Shown here: positions 7,488-16,841 of the stretch, piece after piece
Numbering within the stretch: the stretch's first letter is position 1
Layout of the letters: each line of letters opens with the position of its first letter
Origin: Planctomycetota bacterium
GTDB taxonomy: Bacteria; Planctomycetota; GCA-002687715
Length of the DNA: 64,000 nt
Direction of reading: 5' to 3'
NCBI GenBank assembly: GCA_009691765.1
Contig: SIAO01000006.1
Coordinates: 1-64,000, forward strand
The notes under the pieces: generated by a model
The model's input: only the letters and a program-made list of their open reading frames with translations
What the model was told of the DNA's origin: nothing
Databases searched by the model: none
Translations under genes and position numbers: made by a program

Positions 7488-8666
7488 ATGAGCGCATTCG
7501 ACCCGGTGGCAGCAGACAAGTTCAGTTTTGGCCTTTGGACTGTGGGCAACCCGGGGCGCGACCCATTCGGTGGCCCGGTGCGTCCAACATTGGATCCGGT
7601 GCAGCTCGTTGAAGGGCTTGCCGCGTGTGGCGCGTGGGGCGTGAATCTTCACGACAACGATCTCGTGCCCTTCGGCGCTTCCGCAACAGAGCGCGACAAC
7701 ATTGTGGCGCGCTTCAAAGCGGCGGTGAAGCGCTGCGGCATGTGCGTGCCGATGACCACGTGCAATCTGTTCAGTCATCCCATCTTCAAGGATGGTGCTT
7801 TCACTTCCAACGACCCTGCGGTGCGCGCTTTCGCTGTCCGCAAATGCATGGATGCGCTTGATCTCGCTCACGATCTTGGCTCGAGTGTGTTCGTGTTTTG
7901 GGGCGGGCGTGAAGGCACCGAAGCGGACGCGTGCCGCAGCCCCATCGTTGCGGTGCGTCACATGCGCGAGGCCCTGAATTTCTTGTGCGGCTATGTGAAG
8001 GAGCGGCGCTACGACATCGTGTTTGCACTGGAAGCCAAGCCCAACGAACCGCGCAGCGACACCTATTTCCCGACGACTGGGCACATGCTGCATTTCATTT
8101 CCACTTTGCAGCATCAAGAAATGGTGGGAGTGAATCCTGAAGTAGCGCACGAGACCATGGCGGGCTTGAGCATGGTCCACGGCGTTGGCCAAGCAATGGA
8201 AGCGGGGAAATTATTTCACATCGATCTCAACGCACAGAAGATCGGCCGCTACGACCAAGACCTGCGCTTCGGCAGTGAAGATGTACGCGGCGCATTCCTG
8301 TTAGTGCGCTTGCTGGAAGGCAGCGCGGGCAACGCTCCCTACACAGGCTCGCTGCATTTCGATGCGCATGCTTACCGCACCGAAGACCAACAAGGCGTGT
8401 GGGATTTCGCTACTGGCTGCATGCGCACCTACAAGATTCTCAAGGCGCGCGCCTTCGCCTTCGATGCCGATCCTGAAGTGCGAGATTTGCTTGGTGGCCA
8501 GGGCAACACGGCGCTGAATGACGCCCTTGCCGCTGGGTGGAGCCTCGAGCGCGGCGCCGCACTGCGTGCAGCGGTGATCGATCCGGATGCCATCGGGGCC
8601 AAAGGCCTGCGTTACGAGCGCCTCGATCAGATCATGATCGAACATTTGCTCGGAGCCCGCGGGTGA
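7488..8666 (+). CDS. xylA: Xylose isomerase
   Basis: Converts D-xylose to D-xylulose in the cytoplasm. At 392 residues it is the short, class I (actinobacterial-type) xylose isomerase. It opens with FSFGLWTVGNPGRDPFG and carries the catalytic His55 and Asp58 in NLHDNDLVPFG. The metal-binding segments EAKPNEPRSDTYFPT and the later HIDLNAQK and HFDAHAYR are also visible. GGAG (7478-7481) is the ribosome-binding site 6 nt before the ATG. The stop overlaps the xylulokinase start as GTGA, so the two form an operon. No XylR gene or sugar transporter is seen nearby. Confidence 0.96.
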   Translation: MSAFDPVAADKFSFGLWTVGNPGRDPFGGPVRPTLDPVQLVEGLAACGAWGVNLHDNDLVPFGASATERDNIVARFKAAVKRCGMCVPMTTCNLFSHPIFKDGAFTSNDPAVRAFAVRKCMDALDLAHDLGSSVFVFWGGREGTEADACRSPIVAVRHMREALNFLCGYVKERRYDIVFALEAKPNEPRSDTYFPTTGHMLHFISTLQHQEMVGVNPEVAHETMAGLSMVHGVGQAMEAGKLFHIDLNAQKIGRYDQDLRFGSEDVRGAFLLVRLLEGSAGNAPYTGSLHFDAHAYRTEDQQGVWDFATGCMRTYKILKARAFAFDADPEVRDLLGGQGNTALNDALAAGWSLERGAALRAAVIDPDAIGAKGLRYERLDQIMIEHLLGARG

Positions 8667-10141
8667 GAGGCTTGCTGTTCATCGGCATTGACGTCGGCAC
8701 TCAAAGCACCAAAGCAGTGCTGCTGGATTCCGATTCCACGGGTTCGGGAAACGCTGATCCTGTGGTTGCGCGAGCCGCGCGGTCGTACGGTTTCATCGAA
8801 GGGCTGCCGCCTGGAGCGATGGAGCAACATCCGCACACGTGGTGGGAAGCGACGTGCGCCGTGGTGAAGGAACTGTTGGCCTCACCCGCTGCTGTGGGGC
8901 GTGCTCTCGGTGGCATCGCTGTGTCTGGGCAGCAGCATGGTTTGGTGGTGCTCGATGCGAACGGCGTAGTGCTGCGCCCCGCGAAACTGTGGTGCGACAC
9001 CAGCACCAGTACGCAAGCGGCGGAACTCTCACGCACTCTCGGACATTCCATTCCCACGGGTTTCACCGCATCGAAACTGCTTTGGATGGCTCAGCATGAA
9101 CCTGCGCTGCATGCGCGCATCGCAACGGTGTTGCTGCCGCATGACTGGATCAACTTCTGTTTGAGCGGCACCCCATGGATGGAATGCGGCGATGCTTCCG
9201 GAACAGGATTCTTCGACACACGAAACCGTTGCTTTGACGCTCGCGCCGTCGCGGCACTCGGGTCTGGCCTCAAAGCATGTTTGCCAGTACTGAAGGCAGC
9301 GCACGAATTTGCAGGCCGCGTCAGTGCCAAGGCCGCGCACGAAACCGGTTTGCCTGAAGGGTTGCCCATCGCGGTTGGCGGCGGCGACAACATGATGAGC
9401 GCGCTTGGCGCTGGCGCAGGGGATGACGGAATCGTTGTGCTCAGCCTCGGCACTTCTGCCACCGTGTTTGCGCGGAGTGCCGAGCCCGTCATCGACAGCA
9501 CGGGAGCTATCGCTCCGTTCTGCGACAGCACTGGTGCATGGTTGCCGTTGTTGTGTGTGATGAACGCGACAGGCGTTTTGGAAGAGCTGCGCCTTGGGTT
9601 CGGCGGCATGAGCATGGATGCCATTACGGAAGAGGCCGCGCGCGTCGCACCTGGGTGTGAAGGCGTAAGTTGCATTCCATTTTTTGGCGGTGAGCGTGTC
9701 CCAGATTTGCCGCATGCAACAGGCTCATTTCGCGGGCTGCGGTCAGGCTCATTCCGTGCGGGCATTTTGTTTCGCGCGGCGCTCGAGGGCATCACAGCTA
9801 ATCTCGCCTTGGGTGTGCAACGATTGCGTGCGCTTGGCGTCGAGGTGAGAAGCGTGCGTTGTGTCGGTGGCGGTGCGCGCAATGCGCTATGGCGCAGCAT
9901 GCTCGCAGATGCACTCGATGTGACAGTGGAATGCCCGATGGAACTGGAATCTGCGGCGCTTGGTGCAGCATTGCAATCCGCATGGGTTGCCAAGCGCGCT
10001 GCAGGAAGCACTCAAGAAGCTGGTGAGTTCGCGCGCCCCTTCGTGCGTCTCGCGGCACAGCGCGAAATGCCGAGTGCGGCTGGCCGAGCATTCTGGGCAG
10101 CAGCGTTGCCTCGCTATGCCGAACTCTTCGAGCGCTACTGA
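8663..10141 (+). CDS. xylB: Xylulokinase
   Basis: Phosphorylates D-xylulose to xylulose 5-phosphate, feeding the pentose phosphate pathway. It is a FGGY-family kinase of 492 residues. The N-terminal phosphate-binding loop is LLFIGIDVGTQSTKAVLLD, cut here as GIDVGTQSTKA. The family features SGQQHG, VGGGDNMMSALGAG and CVGGGARNALW follow in order. The GTG start at 8663 overlaps the xylA stop. The open frame extends upstream to 8537 inside xylA, but that part shows no family similarity. The 3' end overlaps the convergent secreted-protein gene by 7 nt. Confidence 0.95.
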   Translation: MRGLLFIGIDVGTQSTKAVLLDSDSTGSGNADPVVARAARSYGFIEGLPPGAMEQHPHTWWEATCAVVKELLASPAAVGRALGGIAVSGQQHGLVVLDANGVVLRPAKLWCDTSTSTQAAELSRTLGHSIPTGFTASKLLWMAQHEPALHARIATVLLPHDWINFCLSGTPWMECGDASGTGFFDTRNRCFDARAVAALGSGLKACLPVLKAAHEFAGRVSAKAAHETGLPEGLPIAVGGGDNMMSALGAGAGDDGIVVLSLGTSATVFARSAEPVIDSTGAIAPFCDSTGAWLPLLCVMNATGVLEELRLGFGGMSMDAITEEAARVAPGCEGVSCIPFFGGERVPDLPHATGSFRGLRSGSFRAGILFRAALEGITANLALGVQRLRALGVEVRSVRCVGGGARNALWRSMLADALDVTVECPMELESAALGAALQSAWVAKRAAGSTQEAGEFARPFVRLAAQREMPSAAGRAFWAAALPRYAELFERY

Positions 10142-11802
10142 ATCTGCAAAACGAGGTTGTCGCTGAAAGTGTTGACACCAGAAGGCGCGGTGGTGAGGCC
10201 GGTGGCAACGGCAAAGGTGATGTTTAATCCTACGAGCGACGGCAAGTTGGGCACGATTACCGCCGGCATGGAGGAGTAGCCGCCTGGACCGAGGATGTCG
10301 ATGAAGTTGTAGAAAACTCCGCCGCCGCCTTGGAACACTGACAGGTTGAGAATCAGATCCCAATTCAGGCGCAGCAGGCGCGTGTCCACCGGCAGCGGGC
10401 CTTGGCCTGCTGATGCGGCAAGGACGTAGGGACGGTTGGCATCGGAAGGCAGTGACAGAATGAGGCTCAGGCTGCCACCAAGCGGCAATGTTGCAGAGCC
10501 AGGCGTGATGCATGTGCGCGCCAAGCGCCTCACCCGCAACGTGGGCTGCGAAGTCGTTGTGAAGAGAGATACGCTGTAGGCACAGAGAATATTGCCGTAC
10601 TCGTCCACGCCGATTTTGGGGATGCTGTGGGTTTCGTTGACAGTGCCGCCAGCTTCCACGAAGTTGGATTCGATAAGAGTGCCCTGTTGCGAAAGGCGTG
10701 CAAAGCTGTTGCGAGGTGCGGGCTGCCCCGGCGTGGATAAACCATCCATCCAAACGGCGGTGCCTTCGCCGTTGCTGCTCATTCCGACGCTGGTGAGGTA
10801 CTGGCTCGTGGTGTTCGTGGGAGTGAGCAGTGTGTCGGTCGCGTCAAGCACCAATCCACTGCTGTTGAAACGACGGCTGTAACCATCGACCTGCGCGGGT
10901 GTGGTTTCTCCGCACCAACCAATAATGCAAGTGTTGCGGTCGTCGGCGTCTACACGTGGATCGAATTGATCGTTGGCCGTGATGCTGTTCACCACGAGAT
11001 TGATGGCGCTGGCGGGTTGCAATGTGCTGCTGAGAAAGCGCGCGACGATGGCTTGGCCAAAGTTGTCGGGTGAAGACTGTCCCAAGCTGCCGTTCGAAGG
11101 GCCGTCGAGCCAAACGACCACCATCTGACCCGCAGGCCACGCGCTAATCACCGGAGCGTCTTGCGCGCCGAAATTGCCGACAACAGCGTCCACACGCACT
11201 TCGGTGGTGTCAACCGCCATGCCCATACCGTCAAAGCGGCGCAGGTAGATTCCTTGCGAGGCTCCGGGCGTGAAGAGCGGACGGCGCACCCAAGTGATGG
11301 CGTAGCCGCCCGTGGCGAGCCCTGTGCACGAAGGACGCGATTCGTCGAGCGTGGTGAGTGTGTTGGCTTGTCCGCTTGCCAGCAACTGCCCAGTGAAGCT
11401 GTACTGACGGAAAAAGACTTCACGGTTGTTGCCGGCCGCCGCATTCGGTGTCGCATCGTAGACCAGCATGAAGCCGCTCGACGAAACGCCGATGTCAAAG
11501 CTGTAGGCGCTTTGCCCGGCTGGAAAGGAGATGACGAAGGGCGTTGCGACTTGTTGCCCGAAGCGATCGAAGAAGAACGCGTTGAAAGTGGTGCCACCGA
11601 CGAGCAGTGCGCCGCTGGACACAACCATGCTCCGGCCATCCCGCGCGGTGGCCACGACAGAGGTGATTCCGTAAATAGACCCGTTCACTGGCAGCAGCAC
11701 TTGCACTGCACCGGCACTCACTACGTCAGCAAACAAAGGGCTGGCACTGAGGGCCAACACAAACACAACGAGGCTGCTCAAGAATCGCATGGGCGCCATC
11801 AT
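10135..11802 (-). CDS. Secreted protein of unknown function, beta-propeller-like repeats
   Basis: A 555-residue exported protein with a signal peptide (MRFLSSLVVFVLALSASPLFA; the second Met at 11790 may be the true start). The mature part has repeated patterns such as 'V..ARDG..MVVSSG', 'GGYAITWVRR', 'GQMVVVWLDG' and 'GEGTAVWMDG', each about 50-60 residues apart. They look like blades of a beta-propeller or FG-GAP-like surface protein. The C-terminal 130 residues resemble the beta-sandwich tails of planctomycete secreted proteins. No catalytic motif or membrane anchor is visible. It is not clearly linked to either neighbour. Confidence 0.6.
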   Translation of the reverse strand: MMAPMRFLSSLVVFVLALSASPLFADVVSAGAVQVLLPVNGSIYGITSVVATARDGRSMVVSSGALLVGGTTFNAFFFDRFGQQVATPFVISFPAGQSAYSFDIGVSSSGFMLVYDATPNAAAGNNREVFFRQYSFTGQLLASGQANTLTTLDESRPSCTGLATGGYAITWVRRPLFTPGASQGIYLRRFDGMGMAVDTTEVRVDAVVGNFGAQDAPVISAWPAGQMVVVWLDGPSNGSLGQSSPDNFGQAIVARFLSSTLQPASAINLVVNSITANDQFDPRVDADDRNTCIIGWCGETTPAQVDGYSRRFNSSGLVLDATDTLLTPTNTTSQYLTSVGMSSNGEGTAVWMDGLSTPGQPAPRNSFARLSQQGTLIESNFVEAGGTVNETHSIPKIGVDEYGNILCAYSVSLFTTTSQPTLRVRRLARTCITPGSATLPLGGSLSLILSLPSDANRPYVLAASAGQGPLPVDTRLLRLNWDLILNLSVFQGGGGVFYNFIDILGPGGYSSMPAVIVPNLPSLVGLNITFAVATGLTTAPSGVNTFSDNLVLQIQ

Positions 11803-11871
11803 AATCGTGCGCAGCTCTACTTTGGCAGCGCATTTGGCAGCGCAGCCAAGCTGTTTTGTGGTGTTTCAGGA

Positions 11872-13107
11872 TTAGAGCAGGGCCAGAGCCTCATGGTTGC
11901 CAGCGAGGACCTTGCCCGGCGGGATTCCAAACCACTGCGACGTAATGGACGAATACACGCGGCGGAAGTCGGTTGTGAAGATCATGTCGCCTCGTTCGAG
12001 GGTTGTGAGGCTCGGGTAGTTGCCATACAGCCCGCCCTTTACTTTGCTGCCCATCATGAACATGTGACCGCCTGCTCCGTGGTCGGTGCCGCCTGAACCG
12101 TTTTCCGCAACACGACGGCCGAACTCCGAGAACACCATGGTCACGACGCGATCTGCGATCCCTAACGATTCCAACTCGCGCTGGAAGGCAGCGAGCCCAT
12201 CAAGTTCCGTGAGACAACGCGCCTGACGCTGCAACTGTTGATTGTGCGTGTCGTATCCGCCGGCTTCCACGCTGTAGATGCGAGTGGGCAGGCCCGCGGC
12301 GATGAGTGCGGCCACTGTGGCCAGTGAAGCACCGAGAGTGTTGGCACCGAAAGTCTGCTTCGGACTGAAATTGCGTGTTGCCTCGCGCACGCGATCGGAA
12401 GAAGCGTGGGCATCGCTCAGAGTGCGTTGAATACGGTCCAAGGCGCGATCGCGTCCGCTCTGTGGTTTGGTGTTCGCATCAGTTTGGTCACACGCTTCTG
12501 CGGCGCGCTCGACGGTGGCCAGTTCTTCAGGCGCTCCTACCCAGCGGTAGGCTGCTGGCGTCGAGAAAGTGACGGCGGGATGAGAACGGTTTTGCATCGC
12601 GAAGGGAGTGCGCGTGCCAATGTGAATCAGCAAGTTCGGATCGGTTTCGTCAGGCCACGCGCTTTCGGCGAGGCTGCCCAACCAACCGCGGCCAGTGAGT
12701 CGTCCGCGAGCATCAGCCGCGTGCCACACATCCATGCTGGAGAAGTGTGAACGAATTGGATCTGGGTAGCCGACACCTTGAATGATCGCGAGACGGCCAT
12801 CTGCGTGCAGCTTGTGCCATGCACTAAGCGCCGGATGCAATCCCAAGGTGTCGTTGAGTTTCAGCACTTCGCTTTCTTTGAGCGCGAGGCCTGGGCGCGC
12901 GGCGTGGTACGCGCGGTCCGCGAACGGCACGAGCGTGTTCAACGCGTCATTGCCCCCGGAGAGTTGCAGCACCACGAGGATCTTTTCGGGTGGTCCGTTC
13001 TTGCCTAAGTTGCGCATGAAGCGTGGCGAGAGTGACAGAGTGGAGAGTCCGAAGATGGCAGCGCCTGATGCGGTGGTGCCAAGGAATTGTCTGCGATTGA
13101 GCGTCAT
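11872..13107 (-). CDS. DUF1501 family protein, Tat-exported
   Basis: A 411-residue DUF1501 protein (sulfatase-like alkaline phosphatase fold, function unknown), typical of planctomycetes. The N-terminus MTLNRRQFLGTTASGAAIFG carries a twin-arginine motif, indicating folded export. Family segments VVLQLSGGNDALNTLVPF, SHFSSMDVWHAAD and FSEFGRRVAENGSGGTDHGAGG are visible; the last holds the likely metal-binding Asp and His. It is 10 nt downstream of DUF1800 on the same strand. These two families occur as a pair across the phylum and are thought to act together at the cell surface. Confidence 0.93.
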   Translation of the reverse strand: MTLNRRQFLGTTASGAAIFGLSTLSLSPRFMRNLGKNGPPEKILVVLQLSGGNDALNTLVPFADRAYHAARPGLALKESEVLKLNDTLGLHPALSAWHKLHADGRLAIIQGVGYPDPIRSHFSSMDVWHAADARGRLTGRGWLGSLAESAWPDETDPNLLIHIGTRTPFAMQNRSHPAVTFSTPAAYRWVGAPEELATVERAAEACDQTDANTKPQSGRDRALDRIQRTLSDAHASSDRVREATRNFSPKQTFGANTLGASLATVAALIAAGLPTRIYSVEAGGYDTHNQQLQRQARCLTELDGLAAFQRELESLGIADRVVTMVFSEFGRRVAENGSGGTDHGAGGHMFMMGSKVKGGLYGNYPSLTTLERGDMIFTTDFRRVYSSITSQWFGIPPGKVLAGNHEALALL

Positions 13108-13117
13108 GGGTTTCTCC

Positions 13118-14641
13118 TCAGCTAAGTTGGGATTCAGGCAACGACAAGATCATGTGCACGAGAGCACGGATGAAGGACTCTGGAGGCAGCTTCGTGCTGG
13201 ATTTGAAGTGCCCTTGCTGCAACACGTATTCCACGAGCTGCGCACGCGATGCGTTGGTGGGTTCGACAACCAAGAACTTGTGGCATAGCTGATCCACCAA
13301 GGTCTCAGCGCTATTCACTCCGGCGGCCTCCAGTGCGGGACTGAGCCTCTTGCTTGGTTTCCACTCTCGAGTGCGGAGCAGTTCCTTGGTGGCGCGCTCG
13401 CCGAACGGGTTTCCCTTGCTCTCAAAATCAGCAACGAGCTTGCGCGCGTTGACACCTTCCACGAGGTAGCCGGCCCAGTTATTGCGATGCAGCAGATTTG
13501 CGCTCGTAATCCAGCTTTGCCCGCCATCCCAACCTTTCACATCTGGTGGATCGAACAGCGTCTGGCCCATCAACGATGCCGATGCGGCCATCAGTCCGGC
13601 TGGTGGTGTCTCGCCAAGGCGTCGAGCAATGCCGATCACGAACTCCACGGGGGAGAGGATGTGGGCGCCGCGCACTTCATCTGAATAAAACGCTGGGTCT
13701 GTGAACAGCGCGTGCAACACAGGCGTCAGTTGCCAATCGCTTTCGCGAAGTTTTGCGGCGATGCGGTCCTGCAACCCAGCGGGGACGACATCGCCCACGA
13801 AGAAGCGCAGCAAACGTGCAGCAACGAACCGTGGCGCGGCCTCATGTGCCAGCAGGATTTCGAGGACTTCATCAGTGTCAAACTTGCCGCTCTTGCCCAA
13901 CACGATCTTGGCACCGCGATCGACGCCACGTCGTTCGAGATTCACTTCATCGCCGCGCACACGCCAGCCGGTGAAAGCGCGGGCAGCCTCGCTGACGTCC
14001 TTCTCGGTGTAGTTGCCGACACCAAGGGTGAACAACTCCATCACTTCGCGGGCATAGTTCTCGTTAGGCTTGCCAGCGCGGTTCTCGTCGTTGTCCAAGT
14101 ACTCGAGCATGGCCGGATCGACCGTCACTTCATGCAGCAGTTTGCGAAACGAGCCGACGGCTTCGCGGCGGAACAAGTCGTTCTGCTTGATCATGCGCTG
14201 TGAGTCGCGCACGTCGCGCATCGAGCTAGTGAAGTAGCCGTGCCAGAACAGGACCATCTTTTCGCGCAGTCCCGATTCCCCGCGAGTCATTTCTTCGTAC
14301 CACCACACGGTGAAGCTGCGCAGTTGCGAGATGTCTTCGCGTTGCAAGCTGTTGCGCAATTTTTCGCGTTCTTCGCGCGAGAGCTTTGCCGCCGCGGAAC
14401 GCTCCATGCGAATCGGTTTGGACTCGAACGGCGCTGCCGGAGCTCGTGCCGCACCACCAAGCAGCGCTGCCACCGCTGCGTTCAAGCCCAACGCACTCAT
14501 CTGCCGCACTTCATCGGCCGTTGCGCCGAAGCCCGCGCGCGAGAGCAGATGGCGCGCAGCAGCTTCATCGAAGGCCACTTGTTGTGCAGCAAGTTGCGAG
14601 AAACACAGAGCGAACAGTAGAAGCGATATGGTGTTGCGCAT
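13118..14641 (-). CDS. DUF1800 family protein, secreted
   Basis: A 507-residue DUF1800 protein with a signal peptide (MRNTISLLLFALCFSQLAAQ), then the family opening ARHLLSRAGFGATADEV and the conserved WWYEEMTRG, MVLFWHGYFTSSM and NENYAREVMELFTLGVGNYTE. The start at 14641 is chosen because the longer frame to 14719 would bury the signal peptide. It forms an operon with DUF1501 downstream. Biochemical function is unknown; in planctomycetes such pairs are proposed to work on extracellular polymers. Promoters shared with the divergent kinase gene must lie in the 95-nt gap. Confidence 0.93.
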   Translation of the reverse strand: MRNTISLLLFALCFSQLAAQQVAFDEAAARHLLSRAGFGATADEVRQMSALGLNAAVAALLGGAARAPAAPFESKPIRMERSAAAKLSREEREKLRNSLQREDISQLRSFTVWWYEEMTRGESGLREKMVLFWHGYFTSSMRDVRDSQRMIKQNDLFRREAVGSFRKLLHEVTVDPAMLEYLDNDENRAGKPNENYAREVMELFTLGVGNYTEKDVSEAARAFTGWRVRGDEVNLERRGVDRGAKIVLGKSGKFDTDEVLEILLAHEAAPRFVAARLLRFFVGDVVPAGLQDRIAAKLRESDWQLTPVLHALFTDPAFYSDEVRGAHILSPVEFVIGIARRLGETPPAGLMAASASLMGQTLFDPPDVKGWDGGQSWITSANLLHRNNWAGYLVEGVNARKLVADFESKGNPFGERATKELLRTREWKPSKRLSPALEAAGVNSAETLVDQLCHKFLVVEPTNASRAQLVEYVLQQGHFKSSTKLPPESFIRALVHMILSLPESQLS

Positions 14642-14736
14642 GGAAGGATCCTCTTTCGTCCGCTTCAAGAACGCTCCGGTTACCCGCATGTTTCGCTCTT
14701 GTGCAGCACGGCGCCTCACGGAGCATGATCTGCGTC

Positions 14737-15840
14737 ATGTTTGAACCAGCGATAACTGTCATTGAAGCGTTTGCACCTTATCGCATCAGCCCCGTAGGTG
14801 CGCACACGGACCATCAAGCCGGGCGCACCTGTGGGTTCACCTTGCGCGAGGGCGTTCACTTCCGAGGAGCCGCTACCGGGGATGGCAGCATCGAAGTGAA
14901 CAGCGCTGATTTCGCGGGGGCATGGCGCAGCTCCGTGCTCGCGCCTGCACCATTGCGCGGAGCGTGGTGCGCAACCGCTCCGGACACTTGGACGTCCTAT
15001 GCGGAAGGCATCCGTGGCGCGCTGGCAATGGACTTCCCGTTGAAGCGCGGCTTGCGTGGGCGTTTGCACGGCGATCTCCCGAGCGGCGGCATTGCCAGCA
15101 GCGCAGCCTTGCAAGTGGTGGTGCTGCGGGCATTGTTGGCGGCCAACGATTTCCGAATCGCTGATCCGGATGCCGTGCGCCTCGTGCGCGACAGTGAGCG
15201 TTCCGTCACTGGCACGCCGGTGGGCTTGCTGGACCCGAGTGTGATCTTGCACGGACAAGCGCGTACGCTGGTGGTGATCGACTGCGCGGACGGAACCGTT
15301 CGCCTCCACCGTTTTGCGGCGCGGTTCCCGCCTCATGAGTGGTGGTTGCTGGATGTAGGCGTGCGTCGTGAACTCCCGGCGACGCCCTATGCACGCAGGG
15401 TGCAGGAGTGCACGGAAGCTGCGCGGCTCTTGGGGGCGCCACCGGAAAACCCCGTCCTTGGTGCTGTCGGAGTGGAAGCTCTGCGGCGCCTACGCTCGAC
15501 ACTGCCACCGGTCTTGGCGCAGCGAGCCGAGCACGTCCTGTCTGAAATCAAGCGAGTGCGCCTCGCGGTGAACGCTGTGGCGAATGCCGATCTGCCGACG
15601 CTGGCGGCACTTATTAATGCGAGCGCTGAAAGCCTCGTGCGTTTCTTCGATGTCGGTGTGCCCCAGACCGTCATTGGCTTGCGCTCGGTTCGGGAGGTCG
15701 AAGGAGTCTTGGCCAGCACTTTTGCGGGTGGCGGCTTTGGCGGTCATCTCGTGTTGCTGACGCAGCCTGGCTCGGAACCGCAGCTACGAGCCTTCGCCGC
15801 TGCACACGGTTTCCGTCTGCACGCGGTGCACCCCTTCTGA
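14737..15840 (+). CDS. GHMP sugar kinase, galactokinase/galacturonokinase-like
   Basis: A 367-residue GHMP kinase. The N-terminal signature reads PYRISPVGAHTDHQAG, the GalK position-specific motif. Its PYR.SP.GAH.DHQ form is closer, from memory, to galacturonokinase of plants than to bacterial GalK (PGRVNLIGEHTDY). The ATP-binding loop is LPSGGIASSAAL. The catalytic Asp region is GLLDPSVILHG and the C-terminal motif is AGGGFGGHLVLL. The product would be a sugar 1-phosphate, either galactose or a uronic acid. The start MFEPAI (14737) was chosen; an in-frame ATG at 14725 is too close to the GGAG at 14720-14723. No GalT or GalE gene is nearby. Confidence 0.8.
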   Translation: MFEPAITVIEAFAPYRISPVGAHTDHQAGRTCGFTLREGVHFRGAATGDGSIEVNSADFAGAWRSSVLAPAPLRGAWCATAPDTWTSYAEGIRGALAMDFPLKRGLRGRLHGDLPSGGIASSAALQVVVLRALLAANDFRIADPDAVRLVRDSERSVTGTPVGLLDPSVILHGQARTLVVIDCADGTVRLHRFAARFPPHEWWLLDVGVRRELPATPYARRVQECTEAARLLGAPPENPVLGAVGVEALRRLRSTLPPVLAQRAEHVLSEIKRVRLAVNAVANADLPTLAALINASAESLVRFFDVGVPQTVIGLRSVREVEGVLASTFAGGGFGGHLVLLTQPGSEPQLRAFAAAHGFRLHAVHPF

Positions 15841-15947
15841 GCGCGCAGTTTTTAGGATTTCGGTGGCGAACCTCAGTTTTCGGCATAGAATCGGGGCGTC
15901 CAAGGCCCGCTGGACTGTGTGATCAAACTCCGCGGAGGCGGATTGCT

Positions 15948-16361
15948 ATGCAAACTCCGCTCGTGCTGATCGTGGCCTCGAGCCCATTTCATCTCACCCT
16001 CATGGGTGACCTGCTGGAAGCCAACGACATTCGCACCGTGCGCGTCACGGTGGCCGATGCCGCGATAGCTGCGTGCGAACAACACCAACCCACTCTCGTG
16101 GTGCTGGACTTGGACCTCGCCGAGCAGGAGGGGCGCCGCCTGGTGCAAGCCCTGTGTGGCTTTGGGAGCTGCGGGATTCCTGTGGTCACTGTGGGTGATC
16201 GCTCACAGCGCGAGATGTTCGATGCCATCTTGGGCATGAACAACGGTCTCTCAGTAGGCGGCATGGTGGAAAAGCCCATCGACACCGGTGTATTTCCACG
16301 TCGCGTGTTGCAAGAGATTCGCCGCCACACTGAATCCACAGGCCGCGTGGCTACGGTCTGA
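15948..16361 (+). CDS. Receiver (CheY-like) domain protein
   Basis: A 137-residue stand-alone receiver-like protein. VVLDLDLAEQEG holds the likely phosphorylated Asp at about residue 45-47, GIPVVTVGD is the Thr/Ser strand, and VEKPID carries the conserved Lys-Pro near residue 107. It lacks the usual N-terminal acidic pair (VLIVASSPFH), so phosphorylation is uncertain. The start follows GGAGG (about 15935-15939). A possible -10 TAGAAT lies at 15886-15891. No histidine kinase is adjacent, so the partner is unknown. Confidence 0.68.
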   Translation: MQTPLVLIVASSPFHLTLMGDLLEANDIRTVRVTVADAAIAACEQHQPTLVVLDLDLAEQEGRRLVQALCGFGSCGIPVVTVGDRSQREMFDAILGMNNGLSVGGMVEKPIDTGVFPRRVLQEIRRHTESTGRVATV

Positions 16362-16403
16362 CGGGGCTTGGCCTTGTTGGGTCCTTGCCGCAAGATGCCC
16401 GCC

Positions 16404-16841
16404 ATGCGCAGCCTTGCCGTGGTCTCACTACTTATTCTCGCCGCTTGTTCGACGGGCAGCGATGCCGTCGGTGGCGCAACCTTGGTGTCGCTCGAGACAG
16501 CGAAACCTGAAGCGCTGCGCGTTCAGGGTTGGCTCGAGTTTCCTACGTTGGCGCTTCACAGCGTCGATGAAGCGGCTGCCCCTGTTGCGCCATTCCTTCG
16601 CGGCGAATTCGCAGGTGGGTGGTTCACGCCTCGCGGTGTGATCGAAGGCGTTTTGCCCGAGCCGCCAGCACGGCGCGTGCTCGTACGCGGTGTGCTGGAA
16701 CTCAGCACGCGTGCCTTTATCGCAGCAGGGTCCGAGCGACCAGCGCGTGGTGCTTTCATCGTCGGCGTGCAGGATCAAGAAACTGGTGGTTTCCACCCCC
16801 TCGGTCAGCCTCAAGTGGGCTCCGCGGGTCAGATCCCGTGA
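16404..16841 (+). CDS. Small lipoprotein, function unknown
   Basis: A 145-residue protein starting MRSLAVVSLLILAACS, a signal peptide with the lipobox LAAC (Cys15), so a membrane-anchored lipoprotein. The mature part is beta-rich without recognised motifs. An in-frame ATG at 16395 is an alternative start. It overlaps mutY by 4 nt (GTGA). The overlap implies co-transcription with mutY, but a functional link is not evident. Confidence 0.6.
   Translation: MRSLAVVSLLILAACSTGSDAVGGATLVSLETAKPEALRVQGWLEFPTLALHSVDEAAAPVAPFLRGEFAGGWFTPRGVIEGVLPEPPARRVLVRGVLELSTRAFIAAGSERPARGAFIVGVQDQETGGFHPLGQPQVGSAGQIP

Noticed and set aside
9091-10011. A 306-codon minus-strand open frame opposite xylB
   Set aside because: A shadow of a GC-rich gene, rich in Ser, Pro and Ala, and with no motif. 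XylB covers the segment on the plus strand.
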